DNA from: Atopsyche davidsoni
Taxonomy: Eukaryota > Arthropoda > Insecta > Trichoptera > Hydrobiosidae
Length of the DNA stretch: 64,000 nt
Direction of reading: 5' to 3'
Assembly (NCBI GenBank): GCA_022113835.1
Contig: JAILWY010000010.1
Span: forward strand, 7,589,501 to 7,653,500
In this document: in pieces, positions 13,261-25,230 of the stretch
How the letters are laid out: every line of letters starts with the position of its first letter
Numbering within the stretch: position 1 is the first letter of the stretch
Notes under the pieces: model-generated
What the model was told of the DNA's origin: nothing
Database searches by the model: none
Seen by the model: only the letters and a program-made list of their open reading frames with translations
Made by a program: the position numbers and the translations under genes

Positions 13261-13739
13261 AGGTCTAGGCAGGTGCAAATACTGCGCAACTTCATTATTT
13301 TTTTTAATAACGTAAGAATATTACGAGCTTAGTCAAATGTTTTTTTTTTCTTAGGCAGATTAAAAATAAAATACTAGATAATTTAAACTATGAAACCTTC
13401 AAACAAACAAACAAAACCAATGTTCAATTTCAGCGTAATCAATACCAGTATTAAATGCCTGAGTCAAGTTTGTATGACAGAGGCATGTTATATGACCTGT
13501 TTTAAAAAAAATCACGCTGTATTCATAATATTCAGACAAAATCATTATGATTTGTATGGATTGTATTTGAAGCATTCTTAAAATTGTATGAAAATAAAAA
13601 TATGCCCTAAATAGATAAAAATATATTTACACTATCAAAATAAACAACAATCAAAATGAATTCAAATAGACAACATCCAGACACGGTGTTTAGATGCGGA
13701 ACACAAAAGGTTAGCAACCACTCGTCCGCTAACTCAGAT

Positions 13740-14010
13740 AAATGCTCGCACCGTGTGTAGAAGGACGAGCGCCGAGCGCGGCGGGACGTTTGTTTTCCCG
13801 GATCGGGGCTAAGCCCGAGTCGCTTCCACTAACGGAAATCCACGATTGGCGTCTCTTGTTTTGAATTTCAGACCGGCGGCGACCGCTGCGAGTCCGGACA
13901 TCCGGAAAGAAGCGGACGACAAGACACCGAGGCCTTTGAGGGCTTAATAGGTTAATGCGAGCCCGGACACAAAGCCGACCGGACCGTTTTGTATATATTT
14001 ATTTATGAAG
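13740..14010. other. GC-rich islet with splice-like signals
   Basis: A GC-rich stretch with many CpGs in AT-rich DNA. Within it, TTGAATTTCAG ends at 13871 and is followed by 79 GC-rich bases, open in two frames, up to ATAG|GTTAAT at 13950/13951. One frame reads TGGDRCESGHPERS and stays open across the interval. This could be a small exon, an untranslated exon or a conserved non-coding element. No product can be named. Confidence 0.25.
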
Positions 14011-15399
14011 ACCTGGGATTCGAGGGGCTTTTGAACCGTTACGCTACTTATTGTTTTATTGAGCTTTTATTTAAGTTTTATGCTAAGCGAAGATTTGTAG
14101 TATTCTCAACATTCTACTCAACCTAAATAAAAATGCAATTTAAAACAAAAAGTACACAGCATTGTATTTTTAGAGTAAAATAATTGTATTATAATATTCA
14201 TAAATTTAACTTAATTGGTCGACATCAAAAGTATATAACTCCATGCTATGCACAGATGTTTAAATACTTGTATACTTTATAACGAGTACACATATTACAT
14301 ACAAAAACCCTTCCCTCAAACGTGTTCAATTTTGTCCATCATTCATCGCACACGCAAAATTACCTTATGACAAACTACTACTTTTCCTACTTAGGACCTA
14401 ATTGAGTCTCAGAATCTTTGCGTCCGTTTATTCGCCGGTGAATATGGCGGTGCCTATTAAATGTCTATCAGTGGTAGCCGATTGATTTGGAGAATTCAAA
14501 ATTGTATAATTTAAGTCTGTAAAGTTACGTATTATGTAATTACAATGCTTTCTCTATAGGGTAGCGATGTGTTCTTGTTAGAATCTCTACGTTTCGATGT
14601 TTGAGTGTGAGTGACGTAATGATACGTGAAATAATGGCTTTTTGTTGAATATATTAGCGCGGCTTGCATGCAATGCTTAAGCATAATTTCTACAGTAAAT
14701 TAGCCCCGAAGTAATTCCCTTCGCCTCGGTCTATGCAGATGAGACACTAGTCTTGTCCCGACAGCGACGTTCCCTAATTGTGGACGATACTCCATCGCTT
14801 AAGAAATAACCCTATGTACTCTGCTATCTTCCTTGTCCCAACCATGATTATAATTCTTGTTTGTGAAGACACATTTCATAGTTAAATAATTGAATCTGGT
14901 AAATTTTATCAAAAATAAATTAACTAAAATAATACACTAAACACGTTAGTTTCGCCTCTAAAAAACATTTGAAATTTTGAGAGGATGATATTTAATCATA
15001 CTCTTTTAAACTTTTATTTATTACCAAAAAGAGAAACTATATGCAAACAATAGCAGTTTACAGTACATTCATAAGCACTCAGACATCTATCATTAGACAA
15101 TTATCCAGTTTATTTTCTCATCCGAGTAAATTATATTATTAGGAAATAATTTTAAAAATTCGTTATAAAACCGTGTTAAATTTTAAGCACCGAAATTAAA
15201 ATTCCAGAGGTTCAATATATATTGAAATAATAAACAATTTTTATGAGCTCAAAAATATTTCGTTTTTTTTTAATTATACGAAATAAGAAAAGTTATTTTT
15301 CTTCTGGAAAATGATTTTTTAAAACTGAATATAACATGTGAATACTTCTTTAAAACTATTATCCTTACTTTGTGCACAGTTGTAAGCTGCGCGTGTTCA
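14011..15399. other. AT-rich non-coding DNA
   Basis: No supportable gene or structured repeat. A moderately GC-richer zone lies at about 14400-14830, without a continuous frame. Confidence 0.6.
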
Positions 15400-15650
15400 G
15401 CTTTATAAAAAGCTCAATATTACCATCATCAACAAGTGCACCCCCTGCGGGCCGCACCCCTAGATTTTGGCTGGGGGGCAGCTGGGGGAGAATTGGCTGA
15501 GTCGGCTGATTGTCCCGCGACTGCCAACGGAGGCCGGTACCTCCGCAGCAGGAGTCGCGACCAATCTCTACAATTCTCAGTCTTATCGATCCTCCCCCTG
15601 CAAGCGGATGTTGTTTCTTTTGGCCGTGATGCGATTTCAAAATGAGAAAT
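15400..15650. other. GC-rich islet
   Basis: GC-rich patch with overlapping frames on both strands (15365-15655 - of 96 codons; 15436-15645 and 15467-15724 +). None has a recognisable motif, and the overlap is what low stop density alone would give. Candidate regulatory patch or conserved element. Confidence 0.35.
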
Positions 15651-16900
15651 TTCATGAGTTGGCTAGCCTATATCGTGAACGTTTCATTTTATTTAAAATA
15701 TTTTACTTTATTATTTTAAATTGATAGGAAATGAGTAAGCATGATACTTTTGTGCGCTTTAAATAAAACCAACAAATGTGCAGCAATTTAGACCACTATA
15801 TTTTATAAACTGACTGTTGCACTTGTGTTAAAAAGTATATGTATCTTTAATTTTATACTTTTTACAAATGTTTTTTGAAAATAATTTTCAAAAAAATCAT
15901 CCAAAATTCTCACATATCACGTAGAATATATTCAGTAAATGCTTTCAGAGAAGCTTTATTGTAATATTATTATGGAATACTCTACTATATAAATTGTATT
16001 AATGGAGAGCTTTGACTCAATTTTCTCCAAAATCTTTCCCATACAAAACAAAATTACCAATAAATTCTCAAATTGGCCAATTGATGTATTCCAGTTAATA
16101 ATTGCATCCCTTGTCCTCCTAAATATATAGCATATCAAACCACAGCCGGCTTAGCTAGCATTGTCCACTACTACTGCGAAATCAACCCCAATATTGTTTG
16201 TGGTCAATGCAGGTAGTTGTGTCCCCTAAATTACCTGTTCGTTATCATACAAGTAATACTGTTTACACAAACCTCCCTATTTACAATGTAAATTGACAAA
16301 ACTGGTTCATTTGGAAATAATTCGAAACATTCCAGGATAATTGCTAGCACAATATTTCGAAAAAATACATATAATATGAAATAATTTGTTTTATAACAAG
16401 AGTATTAGCACAGTTAATATTGTGTTTGTGCACTCATGTATATTTGAAATTATCAAAGTGATTAGTGGATATTTCATTCAGATTATTTGTGACTTTGATT
16501 TTGAAAAAAATGAGTATTTTAATATTAAAAGTGATATCTATTTTTAATTTAATTTAGTTACGTTAATTAAAAAAATTCCAATAAAGTTACCTTATTTGTA
16601 TATTCGAATGCAAAAAAAACAAGAATATCTGCAAGTCCTATAATATTTCATTTCTATAGGGTACAATTTTAAATACGTAAAATGATCACATGTGGCGAAT
16701 GGAATACTTCGTGGTGCGTGATATTTAAAAAAAAATTGTTAATGTACCATGTGTTCTGTAATTTTTTTAAAGAATAATCCTCTTTGTTTCGTGTATGTAA
16801 TGCATAAAATTTTTTTTTTTATGACAGCAATTGTTGATAAAACTTTAATAAAAGAGCCATTGTTTAATCTCCAAAGAAAGCTTCTCTGTAATGAAAACGG
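15651..16900. other. AT-rich non-coding DNA
   Basis: No gene seen. Contains low-complexity A/T runs and chance short frames. Confidence 0.65.
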
Positions 16901-16904
16901 TGTA

Positions 16905-17180
16905 CATTTAAATAGAAGGATTGAAAAGGGGCTCAGAGAGAGAGATCAGCGTCGTGGATCGCAGATGGAGGTCGGGGATCGCATCTGCCCGCTTTGACAA
17001 ACAGACGGTTTTTTCATTAAGTACCCGGCCATATTGGAAAGCATTCGGAGCGGAAGGACGAAACCTGTCGCACGCAGGGCTGACCGGGAGGCGAGCTCCG
17101 CGGCCCGGCTGCACGGCCTGAGTCACTGCCTCGGCTCGAGTTGTTTTACCCTGACATGCTCGGAGTCGCAAATCCAACCG
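16905..17180. other. GC-rich islet
   Basis: GC-rich patch, densest at 17040-17170, overlapped by an 89-codon minus frame and a 66-codon plus frame. Both translations are Arg/Ala/Pro-rich and unrecognised. No strong splice pair was noticed. Confidence 0.35.
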
Positions 17181-20100
17181 AACGCAACACGAAGGAAGTT
17201 AAAAATATAAAGCTATTCAAATACATGTGCAAAAAAAAACATTTACGATTTTGTTATACCGTACTCTTGGACATGAGCTCGACGAACTCGGGAAAATAAA
17301 ATGGTCTTGGAATTTTTCTTGGGACACTTTAATACCGATTTACTTTTGATATTTCGTACGCATTACAATACACTCATTCTTATGAAAATTCTAAAAAAAG
17401 TATTACTTGTACAAATTGTGGGAGAATATACATATAATTGTCTTATTCGGGTAGTAGTAAAAAACGCTAGTAGCAAAAGTTGATGAATTTATAATTGTCT
17501 TCGATAAAAATATGCTTATGTTTCCTGAATAAAGTATCCATAATACATGAGATAGGGGCCCATTGTAGAAAACAGCAAGATTGAAAAACAATTGTTTACG
17601 TTCTGGCGGGAAATATCGGGTCTATATATCTGAGGACACGCCGATGAGAAAAGCAATCTGGAGTCCAGTTGCAGTGTTCAAAAGAGTGTTGAAATATTTG
17701 TATTCGAAAAAACTGTCTATTGAAAAGTTTGTGCTCAATAAGTACGTTATTACAGCAATAAATTTATATATTTTACTATAAAACACACACTGTACAATAT
17801 AAAATCACTTGTCAAGTGTGTGCTTTTATTTTAAAAAATAAGACAAACTTTTTATGAATAACCTGTTTTGATAATAGGAAGTTTTTATTTGTAATTAGAT
17901 TCCATTGTTAAGAATCACTCAAACAAAAAAAGTTTTTTGTTTTTAAATTAGTACACAGAAGAAAAATTAATTAATTTACAAAGAGATTATTTTAAGAAGT
18001 ATTATGAATTAGAAACAGGTTTATGTTTTGAATAAACGGCTCAAAAATTCAAGATAAATCGAATAATATTTTTTGTAAAATTCAATATATACCTCACCAA
18101 TAGAAAAATCAAAGAAACTTCTCAGAAAGACTTTATGCCAGCTCGTGGATTCCGAATTGACTCTTTCTTTATCCCTACCTCCGATGAAAGAGCACAATAT
18201 TTTCAATATCTTAGAATCTTTATCTGTTCATATAAATATCATAAGCTATCGTATCTGGCTATCTGGGAAATCGTTAGGCTAATGTTACCTTCAATAAAGA
18301 ATAGTTTTTTCAGTAAGCCATCATTTTTATTATTCTGTAAGAATATATCATTATACATGTGAGGATTCGTATTATAGCCCTGCGTGTGCAATGATTGATT
18401 TTTCATGGGTACATTAAGTTAAGCCCACAATAAAACTAATAACGTGTTAAACTAAAAATCAAAATATACCTTATTTTTAATTTAATACCAAAAATATTAG
18501 GTGTGTATGCAAATTAAATTTATAAAAATATACTGAATAGTATAAATGATACGTATTTTTAATGAAAATTTAAAGTCAACGTAGACTTAATGATACTAAT
18601 AGATCTCCATTATAATTTGTCACCATTTCACGGCTTCTCTAACGCATTCTCGCCAAAGGAGCTAATGAACCATTATTAATTTATATGGAAGTATTTACAA
18701 AACGCTTACGGCTTCTTCTCCAATCTACTCCCATTTAACGAGGAGATTAATAGCCCTTTTGGTAAATACAAGTGGTAAATTTGTTTAGAAACCATATTTA
18801 CCTAGTGTGAAAATTTACTGAAAAGTTTTCGCCAGTTTCCTCGTTGGTGTAAATTATTGCAAATAATTCGCGATATTTGTTCGCGGAAACTTTATACGAC
18901 CACCAAGGAGAGCTGCATAGCACTTACCGCATACGCTTTAACCTTTAGCAAAATAACTACTATCAAATTCAACGTAATATTACTCAACATGATATTAAAT
19001 TTTCAGTTAGTTAAACGTGGCAGATATTACAGCAAATACGCTATCTTTCATATCATATATAAATTTGATATTTACCAAGTGCTTCGTTAGGGCAAGTGAA
19101 CAATATATTTACATTGAAGGTTCACTTTTAAACTTCAGGTTTCAGAAAAGAAAATTTTCAAATCAAATTAAATTTAAAATTCACACTTGAAATAAAACAT
19201 ATAATTGGGATCACGCACTTTAATTAATAAACTACACAGGGTTGTATGGCTATAACTGTAACATTATTATTTGGTTATTATGTATGGTGATACTGAATCA
19301 CTTATTCATATCAAAACTTAACGATTTCATAGTATTGGTAATAAAAATCTGTCTATTCTCATGATATCAGTTTTTTGAATGGCTTGCTAAATACACGCCT
19401 TCAGATTACCTCTTGATCCTTTTCTGAAAATAAATATGAATTTCTTCGTAATAAATTATTTATTTGCATTATATTTTATTTATATATTATAATCAATAAA
19501 ATTAAGTTTGTTTTACTGTTATCGGGTAAATATGCATCGTCTCACAGACACAAAAATCGAGAACTATATCTCGCACAAGACTAAAGGATTTCGGTGGAAT
19601 AAAGTTAGCCTCTCGTTTGTGGATAATTAAAAATGAAAGCCTTGGCTGAGAGAGCCTGAATACAATTTCTACGTGCTTTTTATCATGTGCTGCAGAAAAA
19701 CCGTGAGTCTGGTCTTTATTTGCGTCACAGGCTTTAGTATCTCGTAAAGTGATATTATAACTAGCTTAACAATGAACTGGATTATGGAGAGGAAAAAAAC
19801 TGATCCGTGTCACTGCGTTTAATATAAATCTAGATTTTTTTAAATAATTTTTTTTTAAAGCCCACTATCTTGCAATGTAAAGAAACCTTGTGCAATTCGC
19901 TTTCTTGTTCGGACTTATTCTTCCGGAAAGTCAAATTACACACATTCCGTCGACGCACGTAAAGGCTTAGGTGAATTTTCAAACTAATAGCAATCAAATC
20001 CTGCCAGCTACTAGCAGAGTTCTCTAAAAACGCAATAATAGACGCATGTTTTTAATGGATTTGGTATATTGTATTCACATATTCTAAATCCCGTTCAATA

Positions 20101-20430
20101 TAAAAACGATCCGATACCCATATTTTATTTTTAAAATCTTTCAATTTGAATTATTTTATCAAACTAATTGAATAGAATAATCAACTTAACATATGTAATT
20201 CCGCCACCAATTAGGTGAGTAAATAAATAATTCCAATGATTTTGACAGACAAAAGGTATGGGATTTACGTTAGCTGTAAAACATATTACTCGCGAATACA
20301 TTTATATAAATTGCAGAATTGCAGCTCATTTAATTGCATTCCATACACGAGGATCTGAAGTTGTAATACTGCAAGAACATAGTAGCATTTTGCTTTGCTG
20401 GAATAGCAGCTACATTTGAAGCGAACTACT
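17181..20430. other. AT-rich non-coding DNA
   Basis: About 3.2 kb with only chance-like short frames and no structured repeat that I can support. Confidence 0.6.
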
Positions 20431-20437
20431 TTACAAA

Positions 20438-20647
20438 TTATCTGGAAGAAGCGACTACCTTATCCGCTTTAATTCTAAATATACCGAGATACGAGTCGGT
20501 GAGCTCGAGATTCGCTGCCTCGGTTTTGATTGCATCTTCCTTAAGAAGTCGTAATGTTTTAATCCCCTCCTTGAATACAGACAATGGGTACATATTTGCG
20601 GCAGAGTTAACGCGCTGTATAAAACGACTCTGCAGATAGCGCAACAC
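20438..20647 (-). other. Minus-strand open frame, possible small exon
   Basis: A frame of about 70 codons with a protein-like mix (FKEGIKTLRLLKEDAIKTEA) in a patch of somewhat raised GC. It opens at a GTG, so a start is not supported. Reading the minus strand, CTGCAG precedes most of the frame, and AAG|GTAGTC lies near its end as a weak acceptor and donor pair. No domain is recognised. An overlapping frame at 20455-20649 argues for caution. Confidence 0.15.
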
Positions 20648-20649
20648 AA

Positions 20650-22770
20650 TACGGATTTTTTATTGAGTTCCTCACGGCAACCTGGGGAATTTTCATTGTT
20701 AAAAATACAAACAAGTTATTAATGATGGCAGATTATTTACCAACCAGCTTAATTCTAGGCTCTTTTTTGCAATAAATGTTTGTCGGACTAATTAAAGATT
20801 CATTATAAAGTATTCAAATGCTATAATAAATTAAAATGTATTTGTTATTATATCAATCGTTTATGCGCAAACTTAAAGTACCTATTTATATTTGTTTTGT
20901 TGTTTTTTTTAATTTGAATCACTTCATCATGTAAACATTTAAATTCCTATTTTGCTATTTTGAAAACTTCACATGCTTAAAACTCAATGTCGTCCGTACA
21001 TTACATTTATATTATAAGAATATATGAACGTATATAAAACAACATATGATTTATTAGTAAGTAAACACTCCTTCTTGTGAAATTGAAACTATTATTAGAC
21101 AAGCAAACGCGTTATTTTATTATGTGTTCTTTTTAAACTTTTACGTCAAGTTAATATTATAAATATATCAATAGTATTTTTTTAAAACATCAATTCAAAG
21201 CTTTAAATTCAAATGAGCCTTATCATATTGAATTAATAAATGGTGTACGCCCTTATGTAACAGACTAAATCGGAAATAGATCAAAAATATAAATATACTA
21301 TAACTTAATAAAAATATCAAATTCAAGTGAACCAGTCTAAAGAGATGCTCACTTATTATTACATTATAATGATCTGCCTGTTGTGAATAATATTCTAGGA
21401 AATCGTTGAAATCAAACATATGAAATAGATCAAGGAAAATGAAAAAAATGCGAAGCCAAAAATAGATCAGTTTTTATTTTTATTTTTATAACATGGATAT
21501 AAATTCATAGATGGTTGGAACTTGACGAGCGAAAATTGCTCACTTTGAAAAAATTAAAATATTTTATAAAACAAGCACAAAGTATCGCATAAAAAATAAT
21601 TATTGAAGTAAACAAAAACAAATCATATTGATTCAAATATAATTAAATATAACTCTTACAAACAAAAAGGTTAAATTGATAATTATTTACAATTTTGATT
21701 TTGGTTCGAAAGTTATATGTATTTACTTGTAACCGACATCTATTTAAAAACGCATAGCATAAACCGTAAAAAGTTCAAGAGTGAATCATCCTTAACAATC
21801 CCATGCGACGTAGTTCGCGACAATAAATATAAAATAACTTTTTGATATTTAAAAAAGAATATTAGGAAAAGAAAGTTTAAATGTTACCGTAAGATATTCC
21901 CGTGCTAACTTACCCGCGCCCCATGCCTAAACTCCTGAATCTACCTAAATGATGCAATGCGGGCATAGTGCCCACATAAAGGCGCTCGCTAAAGCGCCAC
22001 GATTCTCAGATCACCTGTTGCCTCCCACACGTACATATTTCGTTAAACACAATTAACCTAGAGCAATTTAATAGCAGCAGCATAAAAATATTATACTTAT
22101 CTCTATATGCTCCAATATTTCACGGAGCAGCCAACAAGTTTTCCGCTCCTCGGGGGTAGGATTGGGTATTTTCAGAATCGGTGGGGAGGCACGTCGTGGT
22201 TTTATTGGATATGTAGACCCAAAAGGGAAGATTATTTTTCCACCCTGTGTTTCTTATCTAGCAAAAACTGATATTTAGCAATTTGAGTAATTTTTGCGGC
22301 CACGTTTTCATATAATGGAAAATGTATTGGAATCGGAAACGAAAGAAACGAACTCTACCTTCATAACGGCTATACATGTTTGCTTGTCGAAAGAAGATCA
22401 TTACCTTTTCAGAAATATTGATTGATTTAAGATACACAGACAATTGCACTTCATCGAAAATATACATTTAAAAAAATATCTTCTATATATGCATTTATGA
22501 TTTACCTCTTAAACAAATTGCATACATACAAGATTAATTTCATTTAAAAACCGATTCATATTTTTTTACATGTAAATTTTATTATTAATGTGCCTAATCA
22601 TATTAGTAATAATATAATAAACCCGTAATGGGTAATAAATACGCATCTGATTGACCAATCCATAAATAGATGTAAATTTTATCGTATAATAATTATTTTT
22701 GTGTATAAATGTCTAATATTGCATGGTTTCAAATCATTGTAGAGTAATTGTTACGTAATACGTATTACTT
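20650..22770. other. AT-rich non-coding DNA
   Basis: No supportable gene. The patch at 21890-22040 is less AT-rich. The rest is low-complexity. Confidence 0.6.
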
Positions 22771-22774
22771 TAAT

Positions 22775-23142
22775 TCAATATTTTTGACAGAGAGTACTTG
22801 GTGGAATTCCATTTTAATATTTTTGGGTAAAATACTTGAGTGATTTTCCACATGTTCGTTTTTATTTGTGACCGGTTTCTCCAACCTTTGGAATTATCAA
22901 ACAGAGTGTTTGATAATGCCAACGTGAAAGGTTGGCGAAACCGGTCACAAATAAAAACGAACATGTGGAAAATCACTCAAGTATTTTACTCAAAAATATT
23001 ATTACATAAATATTAAATCTTCTTCATCAAGTGCCTCTCCTCAGAGAAGGTTGGCGACAACTTCACTGAGCAAATATTCATGCTGAGCCAGTGTTCATGG
23101 TTATCTAAGGGGAGTATTGTGTAGTAAGTCCCCGGGTTCTTC
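22775..23142 (+). repeat. Dispersed repeat family, copy 2 (B, snap-back core, A)
   Basis: The fullest copy in the window. Module B (GGTGGAATTCCATTTTAA) leads into a long inverted repeat (22815-23001) and then module A (GTGCCTCTCCTCAGAG to CCCGGGTTCTTCT). The right arm of the core recurs in direct orientation at 30308 and 35873 and inverted at 31784. There is no coding capacity. The layout suggests a non-autonomous fold-back element or a tandemly organised repeat whose ends I cannot define. Confidence 0.75.
22815..23001. repeat. Long snap-back inverted repeat
   Basis: The left arm from 22815 to about 22904 and the right arm from about 22909 to 23001 are nearly exact inverted copies. More than 50 consecutive bases are identical, from GTAAAATACTTGAG through GTGACCGGTTTC. 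The left arm lacks six bases that the right arm has, next to the CCAACGTGAAAGGTTGG motif. The centre is only a few bases wide. Such a sequence would form a strong hairpin as RNA or single-stranded DNA. The high arm identity points to recent formation or gene conversion between arms. Confidence 0.85.
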
Positions 23143-23515
23143 TAAACTGCAGTTTTATATTGGAAGCAAAAGTCTGCGTATTGCTGCTGCCCAAAACCAG
23201 TCAGTAAATAAATATGAAAACAAAAAAATAATCATTTTTATATTTTGCCTATTGGTAAGTTAGCTTATTAATTACGAAATAGGGGTTTCAACAAGGGCGT
23301 GGCAATAAACAATAAATAATCAAATTAAAAAAATTAACACAGCGCAGGTTTACCAAACATAGCTGACCCAACATCTTATAACTTCTGACCCCTCAATTAT
23401 CGAACTGCTTGCTTCCTGTCACCTGCTTTGTAGTAAAAGTTTGGTTCATCGGTTCCTTCCTAAGAATATATGAGCTCGAATCGAGAAAAAAAATCAAAAC
23501 TTCATGCGACCGCGT
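23143..23515. other. AT-rich non-coding DNA
   Basis: No gene or repeat recognised between the dispersed repeat and the GC islet. Confidence 0.6.
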
Positions 23516-23519
23516 TTGC

Positions 23520-23810
23520 TCATAAGTAATGCACACAATGCGGCTGCTCGCGCTGCAGTCTGTGCAGGTACGTGCAAGTCGCCCCCTTTAATCTACAGCG
23601 GCGACATATCAATACGCGGGGCGTGCGAGTCGCACTCATAAACAACCCGCTGTACGGAGGCGATTCATTTTTGAGAGCGCCTTCACCCTGCAGTGCGTAC
23701 TGCTCGGGGAGCCACCCCTCCCAGCGGAGCGAGAGTGTCGCGCCGACCGACCCGGCCAACGCTTTCTTCTTAACAACGCCATCATAATTATTACTCCATT
23801 TTTCCCGGAT
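23520..23810. other. GC-rich islet
   Basis: GC-rich, CpG-containing patch just left of the Tigger-like element. A 115-codon minus frame (23520-23867) runs through it, but its start lies inside the transposon inverted end and nothing in it is recognised, so I treat it as a shadow. The plus frame at 23572-23787 is likewise unrecognised. Confidence 0.35.
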
Positions 23811-23860
23811 TAGGAATTCTACTATTAAATTTATAACTAATATCGAAATATTTAAAATTA

Positions 23861-23883
23861 CACCCATACCTCGCTATACGGCC
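23861..23883 (+). repeat. Left terminal inverted repeat of the Tigger-like element
   Basis: Begins CACCCATACCTCGC and ends ACGGCC directly after the TA duplicate. It matches the right end at 20 of 23 bases. It is followed by further ACGGCC/ACGGC copies to about 23970. Confidence 0.9.
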
Positions 23884-24178
23884 GCTCTTTGTACGGCCTT
23901 TCGCTATAACGGCCCTTTTCAATAAAGGCACGTTTTCGGTAGACGGCCTAAAATGTTACGCTATAACGGCAAAAAAAACTTTTTTTCGATGTTATTTTGT
24001 TTACGAGCGTTATTCAGTGTGTGCTCATAGAGCGGCTGGTTTAGACTTGTCTGTGAGTGTTTTATGTACATTAACTGGAAAAATTGGAAATAATTAGGGA
24101 CATTTTTAGTACGTAAGTACATATGTACAAATTATTTTTTTTTAACACGTATGTATTTTTTTTTTAAAATTATTTTAA

Positions 24179-25146
24179 CTATTGATTATATGGATTGAGG
24201 ACAATAACAAACGGAGAATGCAAATAAGTCAAATGGTTAACCAGGAAAAGACTTAGTATTTTCGAAAATTTGAAGAATGGAGATACCGATGAATCTGCTG
24301 AAGATGTCACATTCCAAGCAAGCCGAAGATGGTTTGAAAAATTTAAAAATAGATTTAATTTGCATAATTTGAAAATGAAAGGTGAAGCAGCTAGCGCCGA
24401 TGAGGCCGCATTTAAGGGATATCCCAAAATTTTATAGGGAATTATTGAAAGAGGTGGTTATAAACCTGAACAAGTGTTTAACGTAGACGAACCAGGGCTT
24501 TATTAGGTCTGGTTATAAGGTGTCTAAAGAACGATTGACTTTGCTACTTGGTGCAAATGCCGCGGGTGATTTTAAGCTAAAACCACTTTTAATATATTTG
24601 TCCGAAAATCCAAGGCCTCTTGAAGGACTAAATAAAAATCAATTACCCGTTATATGGAAATCCAACAAGAAAGCTTGGATGACTAAAGCTACTTTTGAGG
24701 ATTGGTTCAAAAATCACTTTTGTACAGAAGTGAAAAAATATTTGCGAGACAATAACTTAACCAACAAGACTTTGCTAATTTTGGATAATGCACCAGGGCA
24801 TCCTACTAATTTATCCGAGCTATCTGAAGATGTCATGATTGAGTACCTTCCGAAAAATACAACAGCTCTGATCCAATCAATGGATCAGGGTGCAATAGCC
24901 ACTTTTAAGGCATATTACCTACGCCGAACTTTCCGACAACTTATAAGGAAAACCGATGGTAAAGCTTCAATTAAAACATTTTGAAAAAACTATAACATCA
25001 AGGATGCTGTTAACAGCATCAGTGAATCATGGAAGGAATTAAAATTAACAACAATGAACCATGTTTGGAAAAAAATATGGCCAGAATGTGTAAAAAGTGT
25101 TACATATTTAACAAATTTGGAACCGATCCCATTGAATTTGTATTAG
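24179..25146 (+). pseudogene. Tigger/pogo-family transposase, degenerate
   Basis: Remnant of a DDE/DDD transposase that would have cut and pasted the element. From 24179 it encodes part of the CENP-B-type helix-turn-helix (LLIIWIED, later SRRWFEKFKN). A frameshift lies near 24254 and a TAG at 24435. The first catalytic Asp is in NVDEPG (24486-24488), followed at once by TAG. About 20 family residues are then missing and the frame changes. The best-kept part, 24511-24984, carries GANAAGDFKLKPLL, the second Asp in LILDNAPGH (24784-24786) and the third in MDQGAIATFK (24883-24885), 32 residues apart. A TGA at 24982 replaces a usually conserved Trp codon; the same frame continues to TAG at 25144. 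The N-terminal DNA-binding part is absent. Confidence 0.93.
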
Positions 25147-25205
25147 AATAATTGATTCCTTATACGGCTTTTCGCTTTGCGGCCAAGTTTCGTGGAACGT
25201 ATCTA

Positions 25206-25228
25206 GGCCGTAAAGCAAGGCATGGGTG
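25206..25228 (-). repeat. Right terminal inverted repeat of the Tigger-like element
   Basis: Ends GCATGGGTG immediately before TA. Its reverse complement starts CACCCATGCC and differs from the left end at three positions, as expected of an old insertion. Confidence 0.9.
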
Positions 25229-25230
25229 TA

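Larger units (their letters stand above)
23861..25228 (+). mobile_element. Tigger-like (pogo, Tc1/mariner superfamily) DNA transposon, defective
   Basis: The 1368-bp element is flanked by TA (23859-23860 and 25229-25230), the target duplication of Tc1/mariner elements. It is bounded by inverted ends that agree at 20 of 23 positions and start CACCCAT. Subterminal DNA on both sides repeats ACGGC and ACGGCC words, plausible transposase-binding repeats. The interior holds a broken transposase related to the Tigger/jerky/CENP-B group. With frameshifts, nonsense changes and an internal deletion it cannot be autonomous. The still recognisable ends mean it could in principle have been mobilised in trans. 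Confidence 0.93.

Noticed and set aside
23520..23867. 115-codon minus frame
   Set aside because: It begins inside the left end of the Tigger-like transposon and runs through a GC islet. A host gene spanning that boundary is unlikely.
24179..24427. 82-codon minus frame inside the transposon
   Set aside because: It is antisense to the transposase remnant, whose plus-strand translation clearly matches the Tigger family.
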